Positions 44,428 through 54,816 of a stretch of DNA of 64,000 bases are shown in pieces. Below the pieces are notes generated by a model. That model was not told where the DNA came from, did not search any database, and saw only the letters and a program-made list of their open reading frames with translations. Position numbers and translations under genes: made by a program. The DNA is taken from contig JAIOSF010000031.1 in the NCBI GenBank assembly GCA_021107755.1, positions 17,589-81,588 on the forward strand. Reading direction: 5' to 3'. Origin of the DNA: Arcobacteraceae bacterium (lineage in GTDB: Bacteria > Campylobacterota > Campylobacteria > Campylobacterales > Arcobacteraceae). How positions within the stretch are numbered: the stretch's first letter is position 1; each line of letters starts with the position of its first letter.

Positions 44428-44517
44428 ATCTGATACTTCTTGTTTATCTCAAAGTATCTTAGCATCTTTTTTGATTTGAGGTTGAAAATATGACAATATG
44501 CAATAAGGAAGAAAAAT

Positions 44518-44814
44518 TTAATTTACCTTATCTAACCAATAGAGAGGTTTTCTACTATTGTGCATCACAGCGACGATAAAAATATTTTTAGAAGTTGTTT
44601 TGTAGACTATTGAGAAAGGAAATCTATTTAAAATATATCTTTTAAAACCATACTGAAATGTTGCCCAAGTATCAGGAAAGTTAGAAATTGCAGTATAACC
44701 ATCTTCTAACTCATTTAAAAATTGATTTCCAAGTCCTTTAAGTTGCTCTTCGTACCAAAGAAAAGAACCTTTAATTTCAATGGCTACATCAGGATGAAAA
44801 GATAATTGTCTCAT
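44518..44814 (-). CDS. type II toxin, ParE/RelE family
   Basis: FHPDVAIEIKGSFLWYEEQLKGLGNQFLNELEDGY...GFKRYILNRFPFSIVYKTTSKNIFIVAVMHNSRKPLYW. Confidence 0.9.
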   Translation of the reverse strand: MRQLSFHPDVAIEIKGSFLWYEEQLKGLGNQFLNELEDGYTAISNFPDTWATFQYGFKRYILNRFPFSIVYKTTSKNIFIVAVMHNSRKPLYWLDKVN

Positions 44815-44815
44815 A

Positions 44816-45037
44816 CTAAGATAGTACTTGTTGTTTGATATGTTCCCAACTTACTGTTTGAACTTTACCAGATTCAATCTCTCCATATCTTTGTTTTGCG
44901 AGATTTGCCCATTGTTGGTCTGAATCATTATCGTGAATTTCATCCATAGATGCTATCAAAAATTTCATCAAGTTGTTTTTTTCACTTGTCGATAATGTTT
45001 GTACATCTTCTAAAACTTTGTTCATAATCTTAGTCAC
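44816..45037 (-). CDS. antitoxin (addiction module component, CHP02574-like)
   Basis: Immediately upstream of the toxin; VQTLSTSEKNNLMKFLIASMDE...WANLAKQRYGEIESGKVQTVSWEHIKQQV. Confidence 0.85.
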   Translation of the reverse strand: MTKIMNKVLEDVQTLSTSEKNNLMKFLIASMDEIHDNDSDQQWANLAKQRYGEIESGKVQTVSWEHIKQQVLS

Positions 45038-45104
45038 AACAAATCCTTAAAGTCAAAATATTTTATATTATGACATAGTTCTGCCTATAAAAAAATAAAC
45101 GAAT

Positions 45105-45120
45105 TTTTACCTTTCATTGT
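45105..45120. repeat. 16-bp direct repeat copy 2 (TTTTACCTTTCATTGT)
   Basis: Identical to 43989-44004; together they flank the ORF6N/TA segment. Confidence 0.9.
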
Positions 45121-45201
45121 GGGGTATTTTTCTTTCCTAACTTACAGTATTCATTTTAGCTCGTGAAATGATGGAACGAGTAATGAATTTTGATATTTTA
45201 T

Positions 45202-46044
45202 TTATAAATATTGCCATAATATTACATCAAATGCTTCTTTTTTATATATTTTAATTTCTTCTTCCCAATTATCTAATAATTGTTCATCAATATCTTTAAA
45301 GAAACAATATTTTTCTAACAACAACTTTTTATTACTATGTTTAGCATGCGTATAATAAAATATTAATACAAGTTCCTCGTCCGATATTTGAGAATGAAGA
45401 GTTTCCAAATAAAAACTCTTATCTTTTTCATCTAAAAATTCCGACCTATCAATTAAATTTAAAATAGAATAAACATTTTCAATAAACTTTAAATTTTTTC
45501 TTCCTAGTTTTGATTTAATATTATTCTTTACATTTTCAGGGTTAATATTTCTATCTTTATCAGCTAGATTTTTATTTTCTTCTTTTGATAAATTTTCGTC
45601 AGAAGTATAAAAGTCTGTAGAACCACCTAATTTAAAGTTATTTAAAAAATTAGATATAGCTTCCCCTCCATACATCGAATGCTTTTCTTTATCTTCTGCT
45701 ATATGAATTTCTCTAAAATTTGCTATTGAATCATTATGAATTTTAATCAGATTAAAAAATGTAGTTTCAAAATTTTGTTTATGTACTTCTTTTTTTGAAT
45801 CTCTCATATCTTGTTGCTGTAAATAAATTGTAATGACAAGGGCGATAAATGCAAGTCCTGAAAATAAAGAGTTTAAAACTCCAAAACTATCTCCAAATTG
45901 TCCAGCTTTTTCAATACTGTATTGTGAAATCGGAAATGTCATATAAATTATCAAAGCAATATATAAAATTATACAACCTAAGATTAATCCAAACCACCAC
46001 TTATGGCTTTTAAAAACTTCTAACACCTTAAAGACCCTCCACAA
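45202..46044 (-). CDS. putative phage abortive infection protein (AbiC-like membrane protein)
   Basis: Two N-terminal TM segments, FETTFFNLIKIHNDSIANFREI and FYYTHAKHSNKKLLLEKYCFF, as in putative phage abortive infection proteins. Confidence 0.75.
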   Translation of the reverse strand: MWRVFKVLEVFKSHKWWFGLILGCIILYIALIIYMTFPISQYSIEKAGQFGDSFGVLNSLFSGLAFIALVITIYLQQQDMRDSKKEVHKQNFETTFFNLIKIHNDSIANFREIHIAEDKEKHSMYGGEAISNFLNNFKLGGSTDFYTSDENLSKEENKNLADKDRNINPENVKNNIKSKLGRKNLKFIENVYSILNLIDRSEFLDEKDKSFYLETLHSQISDEELVLIFYYTHAKHSNKKLLLEKYCFFKDIDEQLLDNWEEEIKIYKKEAFDVILWQYL

Positions 46045-46054
46045 TTTTAATTTA

Positions 46055-46813
46055 TTATTTTTTAACTTGATGACCCATACTAAAATCTATCAAATCTTCA
46101 CTATAAACTATCTCATCTGGCAATAAATTCAAACACTCTTGTAATACCATCGTTGTACAATAAGCATCACTATAAGCCCTATGATGATTTTCATCTTCAA
46201 TACTTAAGTGCTCTTTTAAATATTTTAAACCATATCGTTCTGTTTGTATTAATTTTTCTGAAAGATCAATAGTACAAAGCTTTCGATTATAGAGTTCTCC
46301 TAAGTCATATCTTTTCATGCTATCACTTATAAATTTATAATCAAAGGTAATTGCATGAGCTACAAAAACATCATCTTCTAAAAATATCTTAAACTCTTCA
46401 AGTACTGTCTTTATACTTGGTGCATCATGGGTCATTTCAGGAGTAATTCCCGTTAATTCCTGTACCTTTCTTGGTATTTCTCGTGTGTTTACTAGTGATT
46501 CATATTTTTCTATTATCTGATTATTTTTATATTTTATAGCACCTATTTCAATTATTTGACCATTTTTTGCATTTCCAGCTGTTGTTTCTATATCAACTAT
46601 ACAAAATGTTTGATCTTCAATTTTAGTAGTTACAGTTTTTAAACTTACCTGTTCATTTGAAAAACTTAAAGGTAATCCATTAAGTAATAGTAGCTCTTTT
46701 TCTAAATCAACACTTTGAAATACAGTGTCATTTTTTTTTAAAATACTATTAAATTCTTCAATACTAAGAGGAGATTTTTTAAGTTTTTTTATAAGTTTAG
46801 GAAGATAATTCAT
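46055..46813 (-). CDS. 3'-5' exonuclease, DnaQ-like
   Basis: FCIVDIETTAGNAKNGQIIEIGAIKY, HAITFDYKFI, HHRAYSDAYCT. Confidence 0.92.
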   Translation of the reverse strand: MNYLPKLIKKLKKSPLSIEEFNSILKKNDTVFQSVDLEKELLLLNGLPLSFSNEQVSLKTVTTKIEDQTFCIVDIETTAGNAKNGQIIEIGAIKYKNNQIIEKYESLVNTREIPRKVQELTGITPEMTHDAPSIKTVLEEFKIFLEDDVFVAHAITFDYKFISDSMKRYDLGELYNRKLCTIDLSEKLIQTERYGLKYLKEHLSIEDENHHRAYSDAYCTTMVLQECLNLLPDEIVYSEDLIDFSMGHQVKK

Positions 46814-47396
46814 TGGCTTTATTTATGAAGTTTATGATTTTTTGTTTATCTTTTTTTCCTTTAGATAATTCAACACCACTACTGACATCAACTCCATAAA
46901 AATTATAACCTTCTAATTCTTCTAAATTATCACTATTAAGTCCACCTGCAATTATAAGTTTAGAGCAATCAACTTCATCAAACCAATCTAAAGCGATTCG
47001 CTTCCCCTCACCCCCATAACTTTCCACAAAGGCATCTACTAAATAGTATTTATTTGGATTGAGGTTTAAAATATCTTGTTTTTCTTTGGCTCTTATAACC
47101 TCAATATATTTAGATTGAAGATGTTTAATAAATCTTTCATCAATATCAAAGTGTGCTTGAACAATATCAAGTTGTGTTTGTCTTACTATAAAATCTATCT
47201 TTGCGGGTATCTCATTGACAAAGAGTCCCACACTTTGAACAAAAGGTGGTAACTTTTTTATAATCTCTTTTGCAATTTGCGGGTCTATATATCTTGGCGA
47301 TTTTTCATAAAAAACAAATCCAAGAGCATCTGCACCAGCCTCAACGGCATTGAGTGCATCTTCTAGATTTGTAATACCACAAATTTTAATTCTCAT
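46797..47396 (-). CDS. trpF: phosphoribosylanthranilate isomerase
   Basis: MRIKICGITNLEDALNAVEAGADALGFVFYEKSPRYI; GVDVSSGVELSKGKKD. Confidence 0.96.
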   Translation of the reverse strand: MRIKICGITNLEDALNAVEAGADALGFVFYEKSPRYIDPQIAKEIIKKLPPFVQSVGLFVNEIPAKIDFIVRQTQLDIVQAHFDIDERFIKHLQSKYIEVIRAKEKQDILNLNPNKYYLVDAFVESYGGEGKRIALDWFDEVDCSKLIIAGGLNSDNLEELEGYNFYGVDVSSGVELSKGKKDKQKIINFINKANELSS

Positions 47397-47403
47397 AAAA
47401 ACT

Positions 47404-48045
47404 CTATATTTGTAGACTTTTTATAGCGGTACTATAATCTGATGCACCATATACATAACTTCCAGCAACTACAATATCAACTCCAGCATTTTTTAACTCT
47501 TGGATATTTTTGTCATTTACTCCACCATCAACTTCTATTAAACAATTTGGATTTCTTTTATTTATAAGCTCTTTTAGTTTTTTAGCTTTTTCTACCACTG
47601 ATGGAATAAATTTTTGTCCACCGAATCCTGGGTTTACTGACATTAAAAGTACCATATCTAAATCTTCTAAAAGATACTCAATAGATTCAGGAGGTGTATG
47701 AGGATTTAAAGTAATCGCTGGTTTTATCCCCAAACCTCTAATCTTTTGAATAAGTCTATGAGGGTGTTTCTCCTCTTCAATATGAAAAGAGATATATTCA
47801 GGCTTCAATGGTGCAAATAAGTCTACAAAAAAACTATTATTTTCAACCATAAGATGAATATCAAGTGGCTTTGTTGCTACTTTTGCAACTGCACTTACAA
47901 CAACAGGCCCAATAGTAAGGTTTGGTACAAAATGCCCATCCATAACATCCACATGAACCAAATCACAACCACCTTCACAAATAGCTTTTATCTCATCATT
48001 TAATTTTCCAAAATCTGCACTTAATATACTTGGTGCTACTAACAT
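47404..48045 (-). CDS. rpe: ribulose-phosphate 3-epimerase
   Basis: LVAPSILSADFGKL, VDVMDGHFVPNLTIGP, MSVNPGFGGQKFIP. Confidence 0.97.
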   Translation of the reverse strand: MLVAPSILSADFGKLNDEIKAICEGGCDLVHVDVMDGHFVPNLTIGPVVVSAVAKVATKPLDIHLMVENNSFFVDLFAPLKPEYISFHIEEEKHPHRLIQKIRGLGIKPAITLNPHTPPESIEYLLEDLDMVLLMSVNPGFGGQKFIPSVVEKAKKLKELINKRNPNCLIEVDGGVNDKNIQELKNAGVDIVVAGSYVYGASDYSTAIKSLQI

Positions 48046-48106
48046 ATATCTATCCCTTTTATACTTTTTTATATTGTTGTGATTATATCAAAATCTATCT
48101 TATTGT

Positions 48107-48646
48107 CTATTTTTCACCTAATTTTCTATAAAAATAAAACACTGTTAGAAGAATAGCTGCAACCAAAATCAATCCATAAGTTTTAAACTCTTCAATGTAA
48201 GTATAAACAAGTTCCCCCAACATATAAGCAGAAAGTCCAATAATCAAAGCCCAAACTATAGAAGCTAATAAATTAAAAACGATAAATTTTCTATAATCAT
48301 ATTTTGTCAAACCCATAGCAAGAGGTATAAGTGTTTTTATCCCATAAATATATTTTTGTAAAAATATAACCCAAGTACCATATTTTCTCATCAAAAGATG
48401 AGACATTGCTATCTTTCTTTTATGTTTTTCCATCATTTTTCTTGCTTGATGTTTGTTTTTTCGAGCAACTGTAAATAAAAACTGATCTCCAATAAAATTT
48501 GCACTTCCTGCAACCAGCATTGTAATAACAATATTTAACTCTCCACTATAAGATAAAATACCTGCAACAACAAGTGCTACAAATCCTCCACCAAATGAAT
48601 ATAAAAAAAGTATAATATAGCCCCAATCTCGTATAAGTTCTTCCAT
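48107..48646 (-). CDS. DedA family membrane protein
   Basis: SGELNIVITMLVAGSANFIGDQFLFTVARKN; multi-TM. Confidence 0.88.
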   Translation of the reverse strand: MEELIRDWGYIILFLYSFGGGFVALVVAGILSYSGELNIVITMLVAGSANFIGDQFLFTVARKNKHQARKMMEKHKRKIAMSHLLMRKYGTWVIFLQKYIYGIKTLIPLAMGLTKYDYRKFIVFNLLASIVWALIIGLSAYMLGELVYTYIEEFKTYGLILVAAILLTVFYFYRKLGEK

Positions 48647-48757
48647 AATTATAATACATCCTAAATGTTTTGAGGGATTTTAACCAAATAAGTTTTAATT
48701 TGTTATTTAATTCTCTATTAGCTATAATCACTAAAAATATAATCGAGGAATAAAATT

Positions 48758-49945
48758 ATGATTTTTACAAAAGAAGAATTTAAAGCAAAAGTTGAAGAGA
48801 TCCAATCACAATCTTGGTATAAAAATCCTATCGGATTTGGAATTGCAAGAGTTGATAGAGGACAATTAAATAATGATAAAATATTACAAGCAACATATCC
48901 CGTAGTAAACTGGAATGAAAATTTTGGCTCAGCTGCTATATTTATGGATGCTTTTAAAACAGCAGGTATTGATATAGATACAACAAAGAGTGAAGCTGTA
49001 CTAGATATTACAGATGATTTTGTTGTAAATTGTATCGAATCTTTTAGACCATACTTACCAGAAGCTAAAGGTGAAGATCATAAAAATGTACAACTTATAT
49101 CTACACTTTCTGCACTTCCAAGAGAATTAGGATTAACTCCTGAAGATTTTAAAGTGGTATTTATATTTGAAGATGCAAATCCTGCAAGTGTAGAATCAGC
49201 ATACTTAAAACTATATGCTTTATCAACTGGAAAAGCAGAACTTAGAAAGATTAACTTAAATGGTGCATTTGGATTATTACACAATGTAGCTTGGTCAGAT
49301 GGAAAACCTATCGAACTTGATTGGTTACGAGCAAATGAATTAACACTTAAATTAACAGGAAAATACCCTGCAATTGATATGGTTGATAAATTCCCAAGAT
49401 TTTTAAGTCATATAATCCCTGCTGATAACACAAGAATCCTTGATACATCAAAAGTAAGATTTGGTGCACAACTAGCTGCTGGAACTACAGTTATGCCAGG
49501 TGCAAGTTATATCAACTTCAATGCTGGAACACTAGGACCTGTGATGGTTGAGGGGAGAATCTCTTCAAGTGCAATCGTTGGAAGCGGTAGTGATGTTGGT
49601 GGAGGTGCTTCAATTCTTGGAGTTCTTTCAGGAACAGATGGAAACCCTATCTCAATTGGAGAAAACACACTTCTAGGTGCAAACTCAACTACAGGGATTC
49701 CTGTAGGTGATGGTTGTATTGTTGATGGAGGATTATCTGTATTTGCAGGGACAAAAGTAGCAATCAGTGATGATCAAATTGCAAAAATCCAAAAGGCAAA
49801 TCCAAGTGCTAAATTAACAAACCTTATGAAAGCTGCTGATTTAGCTGGATTAAATGGTCTTCACTTTAGACAAAACTCTCAAACAGGTCAATATATTGTT
49901 ATGAGAAGTACAAGAGAAGTTAAACTTAATGACGAGTTACATTAA
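48758..49945 (+). CDS. dapD: 2,3,4,5-tetrahydropyridine-2,6-dicarboxylate N-succinyltransferase
   Basis: VMPGASYINFNAGTLGPVMVEGRISSSAIVGSGSDVGGGASILGVLSGTDGNPISIGENTLLGANSTTGIP. Confidence 0.93.
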   Translation: MIFTKEEFKAKVEEIQSQSWYKNPIGFGIARVDRGQLNNDKILQATYPVVNWNENFGSAAIFMDAFKTAGIDIDTTKSEAVLDITDDFVVNCIESFRPYLPEAKGEDHKNVQLISTLSALPRELGLTPEDFKVVFIFEDANPASVESAYLKLYALSTGKAELRKINLNGAFGLLHNVAWSDGKPIELDWLRANELTLKLTGKYPAIDMVDKFPRFLSHIIPADNTRILDTSKVRFGAQLAAGTTVMPGASYINFNAGTLGPVMVEGRISSSAIVGSGSDVGGGASILGVLSGTDGNPISIGENTLLGANSTTGIPVGDGCIVDGGLSVFAGTKVAISDDQIAKIQKANPSAKLTNLMKAADLAGLNGLHFRQNSQTGQYIVMRSTREVKLNDELH

Positions 49946-50663
49946 AACTCTTCTTTTATATCAACCACAAAATGGGTATTGCTATAACAGCGATACCCAT
50001 TTTTTATATAATTTTATACAAATTAATCTAGCACACTATAAAAATATTCAAGGGGAACTTCTAGATATCGGAAGTGGAAGTGGAATATTAGGACTTCTTG
50101 TGGCTAGAAACTATCCTAAACTACAGTTAAACCAATGTGAAATACAAAGCAGTTTTCAGTTTTTATCACAAAAAAATAGCGAAATAAATAGTATTCAAAA
50201 TATCCTGTATAAAGAGAGTTTTATAGAGTGTGACTTTAATAAAGAGTTTGATTATATTGTGTCAAACCCACCATTTTATCACAGTGATGTGATAAAAAGT
50301 GAAAATGAAAATTTAAAAATTGCAAGATATTGTGATAGTTTACCACTAGAGACGCTTCTGTCAAAAGGAACAAAACTACTCAAACCACAAGGGAAGTTTT
50401 TCTTTTGTTATGATGCAAAACAATTGGATAACATTATCCTTATAGCAAAAGAAAATAAACTCAATATTGAATCAATTCAATTTTTACATCCAAATTCAAA
50501 AAAAGAAGCAAGCTTGGTTATGATAATGGGAAGAAAAAACTCAAAATCAAAACTCAAAATACTTCCTCCTCTTATTATGTTTGAAAATAACGGAGAGTTT
50601 AAATCTGAAATAAATCAAATATATCAAAAATGTAATACCCATAGTATCAAATGTGAGATATAA
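49929..50663 (+). CDS. tRNA1(Val) adenine methyltransferase-like (SAM methyltransferase)
   Basis: LLDIGSGSGILGLLVARNYP and FDYIVSNPPFYHSDVIKS. Confidence 0.85.
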   Translation: MTSYIKTLLLYQPQNGYCYNSDTHFLYNFIQINLAHYKNIQGELLDIGSGSGILGLLVARNYPKLQLNQCEIQSSFQFLSQKNSEINSIQNILYKESFIECDFNKEFDYIVSNPPFYHSDVIKSENENLKIARYCDSLPLETLLSKGTKLLKPQGKFFFCYDAKQLDNIILIAKENKLNIESIQFLHPNSKKEASLVMIMGRKNSKSKLKILPPLIMFENNGEFKSEINQIYQKCNTHSIKCEI

Positions 50664-50711
50664 GCAATATTTTTGTATAATAAAATTTAAAATTAACAAA
50701 AAAGAATAGAA

Positions 50712-51086
50712 GTGATAGAGCATACAGAGTATCCATATAAGTTTGATGAAAATAGATGTAATAGTTGTGAAGGTAACTGTTGTATTGGTGAATCAGGTTA
50801 TATATGGATTACAAAAAACGAGTGTGAAAAGCTAGCACACCATCTCAATATAACACTTGATGAGCTTGGTGTAAACTATCTTTTAAAAGTTGGATATAAG
50901 TACTCTATAAAAGAGAAACATCTTTCACAGAATAATTATGCTTGTATATTTTTTGATTTAGAAAAAAAACAGTGTAGTGTCTATGAAGCAAGACCTAATC
51001 AATGCAAAACTTTCCCTTTTTGGGAATATTTTAAAAGTAATATAAGTGAGGTAAAAGAAGAATGTCCAGCTATAGTAGATCGTTAA
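50712..51086 (+). CDS. YkgJ family cysteine cluster protein
   Basis: CNSCEGNCCIGESGYIWIT, C...YEARPNQCKTFPFW; GTG start. Confidence 0.85.
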   Translation: MIEHTEYPYKFDENRCNSCEGNCCIGESGYIWITKNECEKLAHHLNITLDELGVNYLLKVGYKYSIKEKHLSQNNYACIFFDLEKKQCSVYEARPNQCKTFPFWEYFKSNISEVKEECPAIVDR

Positions 51087-52348
51087 TATTACTTTTTATA
51101 TTACTCTTTAGTTCTTTTGGTTGTGCAAATCAAAATGAGATAACAAAAAGTAATCCACAAGAAGATTTATATATTATGTTAGCTCTTGATAGTGAAAAAA
51201 ACTCAGACTATCAAAATAGTTTTAAATTTTATAAAAAACTCTATTCTCTTACTCAAAAAGAGAGTTATCTCAAAAAATCAATTGAATATAGTTTTAAAAA
51301 TAAACAATTTGAAGATATGAATAAGTTATCAAAAATAGCACTAGAAGAGTTTCCAAAAAATAAAGAGTATTATTGGCATCAAATAGTTATCTCTTTACAC
51401 TCAATGGGAAAAACACAAGAGGCTATTAGTGAAGCCAAAGAGTTACTAAAAGAGTTTCAAACTTCTCAAAGCTATGAACTTTTAGGAAATATCTATTATG
51501 TAATAAAAGATTATAAAAACTCTTTAAAATACTATGAAAGTGCCTATACTCTCAATCAAAATCAAAAGACTCTCATACAGCTAACCAATATACTCTATAG
51601 TTACCTAAATAAAAAAGATGTAGCTTTAGCATATCTTGAAACATATTTACAAACAAAAGGGTGTAATGCCCAAATCTGTAATAAACTTATGCTTATCTAT
51701 CAGGAGCAAGGTAATATTGATGGTATGATATCTATTTTAAATAGAATGTATACAAAATACAAAGATAATCCAGAACTTAGTAAAACAACCCTTTTTATCC
51801 AAAATCTCATCATATCACTTTTAGAAAAAAAAGATATAAAAAAAGCTATCAAATTTCTAGAAGATACAGGTATTGATCAAGCTAAACTTATAAACCTTTA
51901 CTATAGGGATAAACAATTAGCAAAAGCATTAAAACTTACAAAAAAACTTTATAAAAAAACTAGAAAACCTGAACTTTTAGGCAAAATAGCAATGTATAGG
52001 TTTGAACTAGCAACTGATAAAAAGAAGGTTATGCCAAATGTGATAGCAAACTTTGAATTAGCACTTAGTAGTGGAATTAATAATGCTAGTTACCAAAACT
52101 ATTATGGTTATTTACTTATTGATTTTGATATTGATATAGAAAAAGGGCTTACATTAGTAAAAGAGGCTCTAAAAACTGCTCCAAATAATATAGCTTATCT
52201 TGACTCGTTAGCTTGGGGATATTATAAATTACAAAGATGTGAAGAAGCATATAAAGTTATGTCAAAAGTGGTAGTAGCAGCTGGGGTAAGTGATAAAGAG
52301 ATAAAAAAACATTGGGAAAAAATCAAAAAATGTGTAAAGGGAAAATAA
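51062..52348 (+). CDS. TPR-repeat lipoprotein-like
   Basis: Signal/lipobox-like N-terminus ([11 protein letters not shown]) and multiple TPR units. Confidence 0.82.
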   Translation: MSSYSRSLILLFILLFSSFGCANQNEITKSNPQEDLYIMLALDSEKNSDYQNSFKFYKKLYSLTQKESYLKKSIEYSFKNKQFEDMNKLSKIALEEFPKNKEYYWHQIVISLHSMGKTQEAISEAKELLKEFQTSQSYELLGNIYYVIKDYKNSLKYYESAYTLNQNQKTLIQLTNILYSYLNKKDVALAYLETYLQTKGCNAQICNKLMLIYQEQGNIDGMISILNRMYTKYKDNPELSKTTLFIQNLIISLLEKKDIKKAIKFLEDTGIDQAKLINLYYRDKQLAKALKLTKKLYKKTRKPELLGKIAMYRFELATDKKKVMPNVIANFELALSSGINNASYQNYYGYLLIDFDIDIEKGLTLVKEALKTAPNNIAYLDSLAWGYYKLQRCEEAYKVMSKVVVAAGVSDKEIKKHWEKIKKCVKGK

Positions 52349-52352
52349 AAAT

Positions 52353-53156
52353 ATGATTTTAGATGATATCATCAAAAAAACAAAAGAAGATTTAAAAATA
52401 AGACAAGAAAAATATAGTATGGATTGGTTAGGGAGAAGCTTAGCTTACAATCCATATTCTCCAAGAGATGTAAAACCATATTTAACTGCAACAAAAGAGG
52501 AACCTATTCGAATCATTGCAGAGGTAAAGAAAGCGAGTCCTAGTAAAGGTGTTATAAGAGAAGATTTTGATCCATTAGCAATCGCTCAAGAGTATAGTAA
52601 AAACGGTGCAAATGCAATCTCTGTATTGACTGAACCTCACTTTTTCCAAGGTGACTTAGAGTATCTCACAGGGATACGAAGATATGTGGATACTCCACTT
52701 CTACGAAAAGATTTTATCGTTGATAAATATCAAATTGTTGAAGCGTTAGCGTATGGTGCTGATTTTATACTTCTAATAGCAAAAGCATTAACAAAAAAAG
52801 AGCTGCAAGAGCTTTATGATTATGCATTGCATCTTGGACTTGAAGTTCTTGTAGAGATACACGATAAAGAGGATTTAAAGAAGGCTATGGCGTGTGGGGC
52901 ACATATCATTGGGATAAACCATAGAAACCTTGAAACTTTTGAGATGGATATGAATCTATGTCATGAACTAATACCTATGATACCAAATGGAAAAATCATA
53001 GTTGCAGAAAGTGGTGTAAGTGATCAAGCTATTATCAAAGAGTTAAGTGAAGCTGGTGCCGATGCATTTTTAATAGGTGAACACTTTATGAGGCAAGATG
53101 ATATAGGTGCAGAAGTAAAAAAGCTCAAAAACAGCCCAACTGACCTTTTTAAATAA
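52353..53156 (+). CDS. trpC: indole-3-glycerol phosphate synthase
   Basis: [45 protein letters not shown]. Confidence 0.97.
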   Translation: MILDDIIKKTKEDLKIRQEKYSMDWLGRSLAYNPYSPRDVKPYLTATKEEPIRIIAEVKKASPSKGVIREDFDPLAIAQEYSKNGANAISVLTEPHFFQGDLEYLTGIRRYVDTPLLRKDFIVDKYQIVEALAYGADFILLIAKALTKKELQELYDYALHLGLEVLVEIHDKEDLKKAMACGAHIIGINHRNLETFEMDMNLCHELIPMIPNGKIIVAESGVSDQAIIKELSEAGADAFLIGEHFMRQDDIGAEVKKLKNSPTDLFK

Positions 53157-53163
53157 GTAGTAG

Positions 53164-54132
53164 ATGGAAGAGTTTAAAACACAAATTAAAGAGAGGTTCG
53201 CTTCAGAGATAGATGAACTTGATTTTTCTTTAGATATTGATAGTTTGGAGATGCGATATAACACAATCGTAGAAGAGATTTTTGAAAAGATAAAAATAAA
53301 AAAAGAAAACTACTCTGTCCCTATTTCACAAACTTCTAATAACAATATTTGTAGTAGTGAATTTGATCTTTGTTCAGGGAAATCTAACGAAACACTTATC
53401 AATGATAACACTAAACCAATTAGAGAAAAGGCTCAAGTAAATGAGTCAAGAAGTATACCAAATAATTTTTCTTTAAATTATGAGATGAAGCAGTTTGCTA
53501 AGTCAAAATTTATACAAAATGTTGAAGAAACTTTTGAGAACTTCAAACTATACTATCAAAGCAAAGGTACTGTAAATAGTGACTGGGAAGCAGTTTGGAA
53601 GCGATGGGTACTTAACCAAAACAAATATAAGAACCATCTTATTAAAACTACTATCGATGAGAACCTAGAATTAAAAAATAATTTTTTAAAAACAGCACAA
53701 AGCTATCTTGCTAAAAAAGATATGGAGATAGAATTTATAAAATTTAAAAACCACTATATCTCTAATGGTGACCTCAAAACATCATGGGAAAAAGTATGGG
53801 AAAACTGGTGTATCAACCACAAACAATTTAAACCAAGAGAACAATCACAAAAGTCAAAAGAGAAGCAAGACTACAAATGGGACTTTAGAAAAGCAAAAGA
53901 TGTAAGTGACAGAATCAAAGATTGGCTTGAGTTTGAAAAAGGGATAAATTGGCTTGATGATTTTTACTGGAAAGGTAAAACAATACCAGGTATTGGTTGG
54001 CAAAAAGTGATGCATCCAGATTTTAACAAAGAGGAGATACTTCTTTTTAAAATAGATAGTGTTGATGGAAATTATATGTTACAATATCAAAGTGAAGAGA
54101 TAATAGATGCAGAGGTATTAGAAAATGACTAG
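53164..54132 (+). CDS. hypothetical protein with two DnaT-like DNA-binding repeats
   Basis: FENFKLYYQSKGTVNSDWEAVWKRWVLNQNKYKN and FIKFKNHYISNGDLKTSWEKVWENWCINHKQFK. Confidence 0.7.
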   Translation: MEEFKTQIKERFASEIDELDFSLDIDSLEMRYNTIVEEIFEKIKIKKENYSVPISQTSNNNICSSEFDLCSGKSNETLINDNTKPIREKAQVNESRSIPNNFSLNYEMKQFAKSKFIQNVEETFENFKLYYQSKGTVNSDWEAVWKRWVLNQNKYKNHLIKTTIDENLELKNNFLKTAQSYLAKKDMEIEFIKFKNHYISNGDLKTSWEKVWENWCINHKQFKPREQSQKSKEKQDYKWDFRKAKDVSDRIKDWLEFEKGINWLDDFYWKGKTIPGIGWQKVMHPDFNKEEILLFKIDSVDGNYMLQYQSEEIIDAEVLEND

Positions 54133-54697
54133 AAAACAACAAGAGTTTTATAGAATACTTATAAACCAAATGATGGACTTCAATGAAGACTTCCACAAAG
54201 AGTTCACAATAGCTAGAATAGAACAAATATCAGATGATAATCTCAAGTATCTTTTAGAAGATATCAATACAGACAAAGACAATATAGTAAAGAAAAAAGG
54301 GTATATAACCTACGCTAAGTTCATCTACTACGCAGATAAGATGATAGATAAAAAAATAGAACTCACCATGAAGCCTCAAACTTCAAAAGTAGATGAACTT
54401 TACAATAAAAGAGAATTGCTTTTAAATACTATCCATAATCAAACAAAATCTCTACAAGAGAGAAACGATCTTATAGAAAATCTTAAAAACAAAGTTGTGA
54501 TGTTTAAAAAAGAAGATGGGAAAAATATCTTAGATGAGATTGATTATTTTATCATTGAACAATTTGGATTTTATAACTTTTTTGACGAAAATAAAAATTA
54601 TATGATAAAAGAGGAGATAGAAAGATATCTTAAATCATATATGACAAATCAAATGTTACTAAAACAAAGCGATACAAAAAAACTTATCAATAATTAA
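54125..54697 (+). CDS. hypothetical protein, translationally coupled to the previous gene
   Basis: 8-bp overlap with the preceding CDS; Lys/Glu-rich helical protein. Confidence 0.65.
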   Translation: MTRKQQEFYRILINQMMDFNEDFHKEFTIARIEQISDDNLKYLLEDINTDKDNIVKKKGYITYAKFIYYADKMIDKKIELTMKPQTSKVDELYNKRELLLNTIHNQTKSLQERNDLIENLKNKVVMFKKEDGKNILDEIDYFIIEQFGFYNFFDENKNYMIKEEIERYLKSYMTNQMLLKQSDTKKLINN

Positions 54698-54729
54698 AGA
54701 TATCCCTGCTATAATTCCAACTCAAAAGT

Positions 54730-54814
54730 GCCGCTGTGGTGGAATGGTAGACACGCTAGATTCAAAATCTGGTAAGCTATGCTTGTACCGGTTCAAGTCC
54801 GGTCAGCGGTACCA
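54730..54814 (+). tRNA. tRNA-Leu (anticodon CAA), CCA encoded
   Basis: Acceptor GCCGCTG/CAGCGGT, anticodon arm CTAGA-TTCAAAA-TCTGG, long variable arm, TPsiC arm ACCGGTTCAAGTCCGGT, ACCA end. Confidence 0.97.
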
Positions 54815-54816
54815 CT
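54803..54816 (+). repeat. attL-like direct repeat (TCAGCGGTACCACT) at tRNA-Leu 3' end
   Basis: 14-bp identity with 62955-62968. Confidence 0.85.

Noticed and set aside
44083-44454. In-frame TGA codons as recoding (TGA=Trp/Gly or selenocysteine)
   Set aside because: A frameshift also breaks the same gene, and other genes in the window end in TGA normally. Pseudogenisation is simpler.
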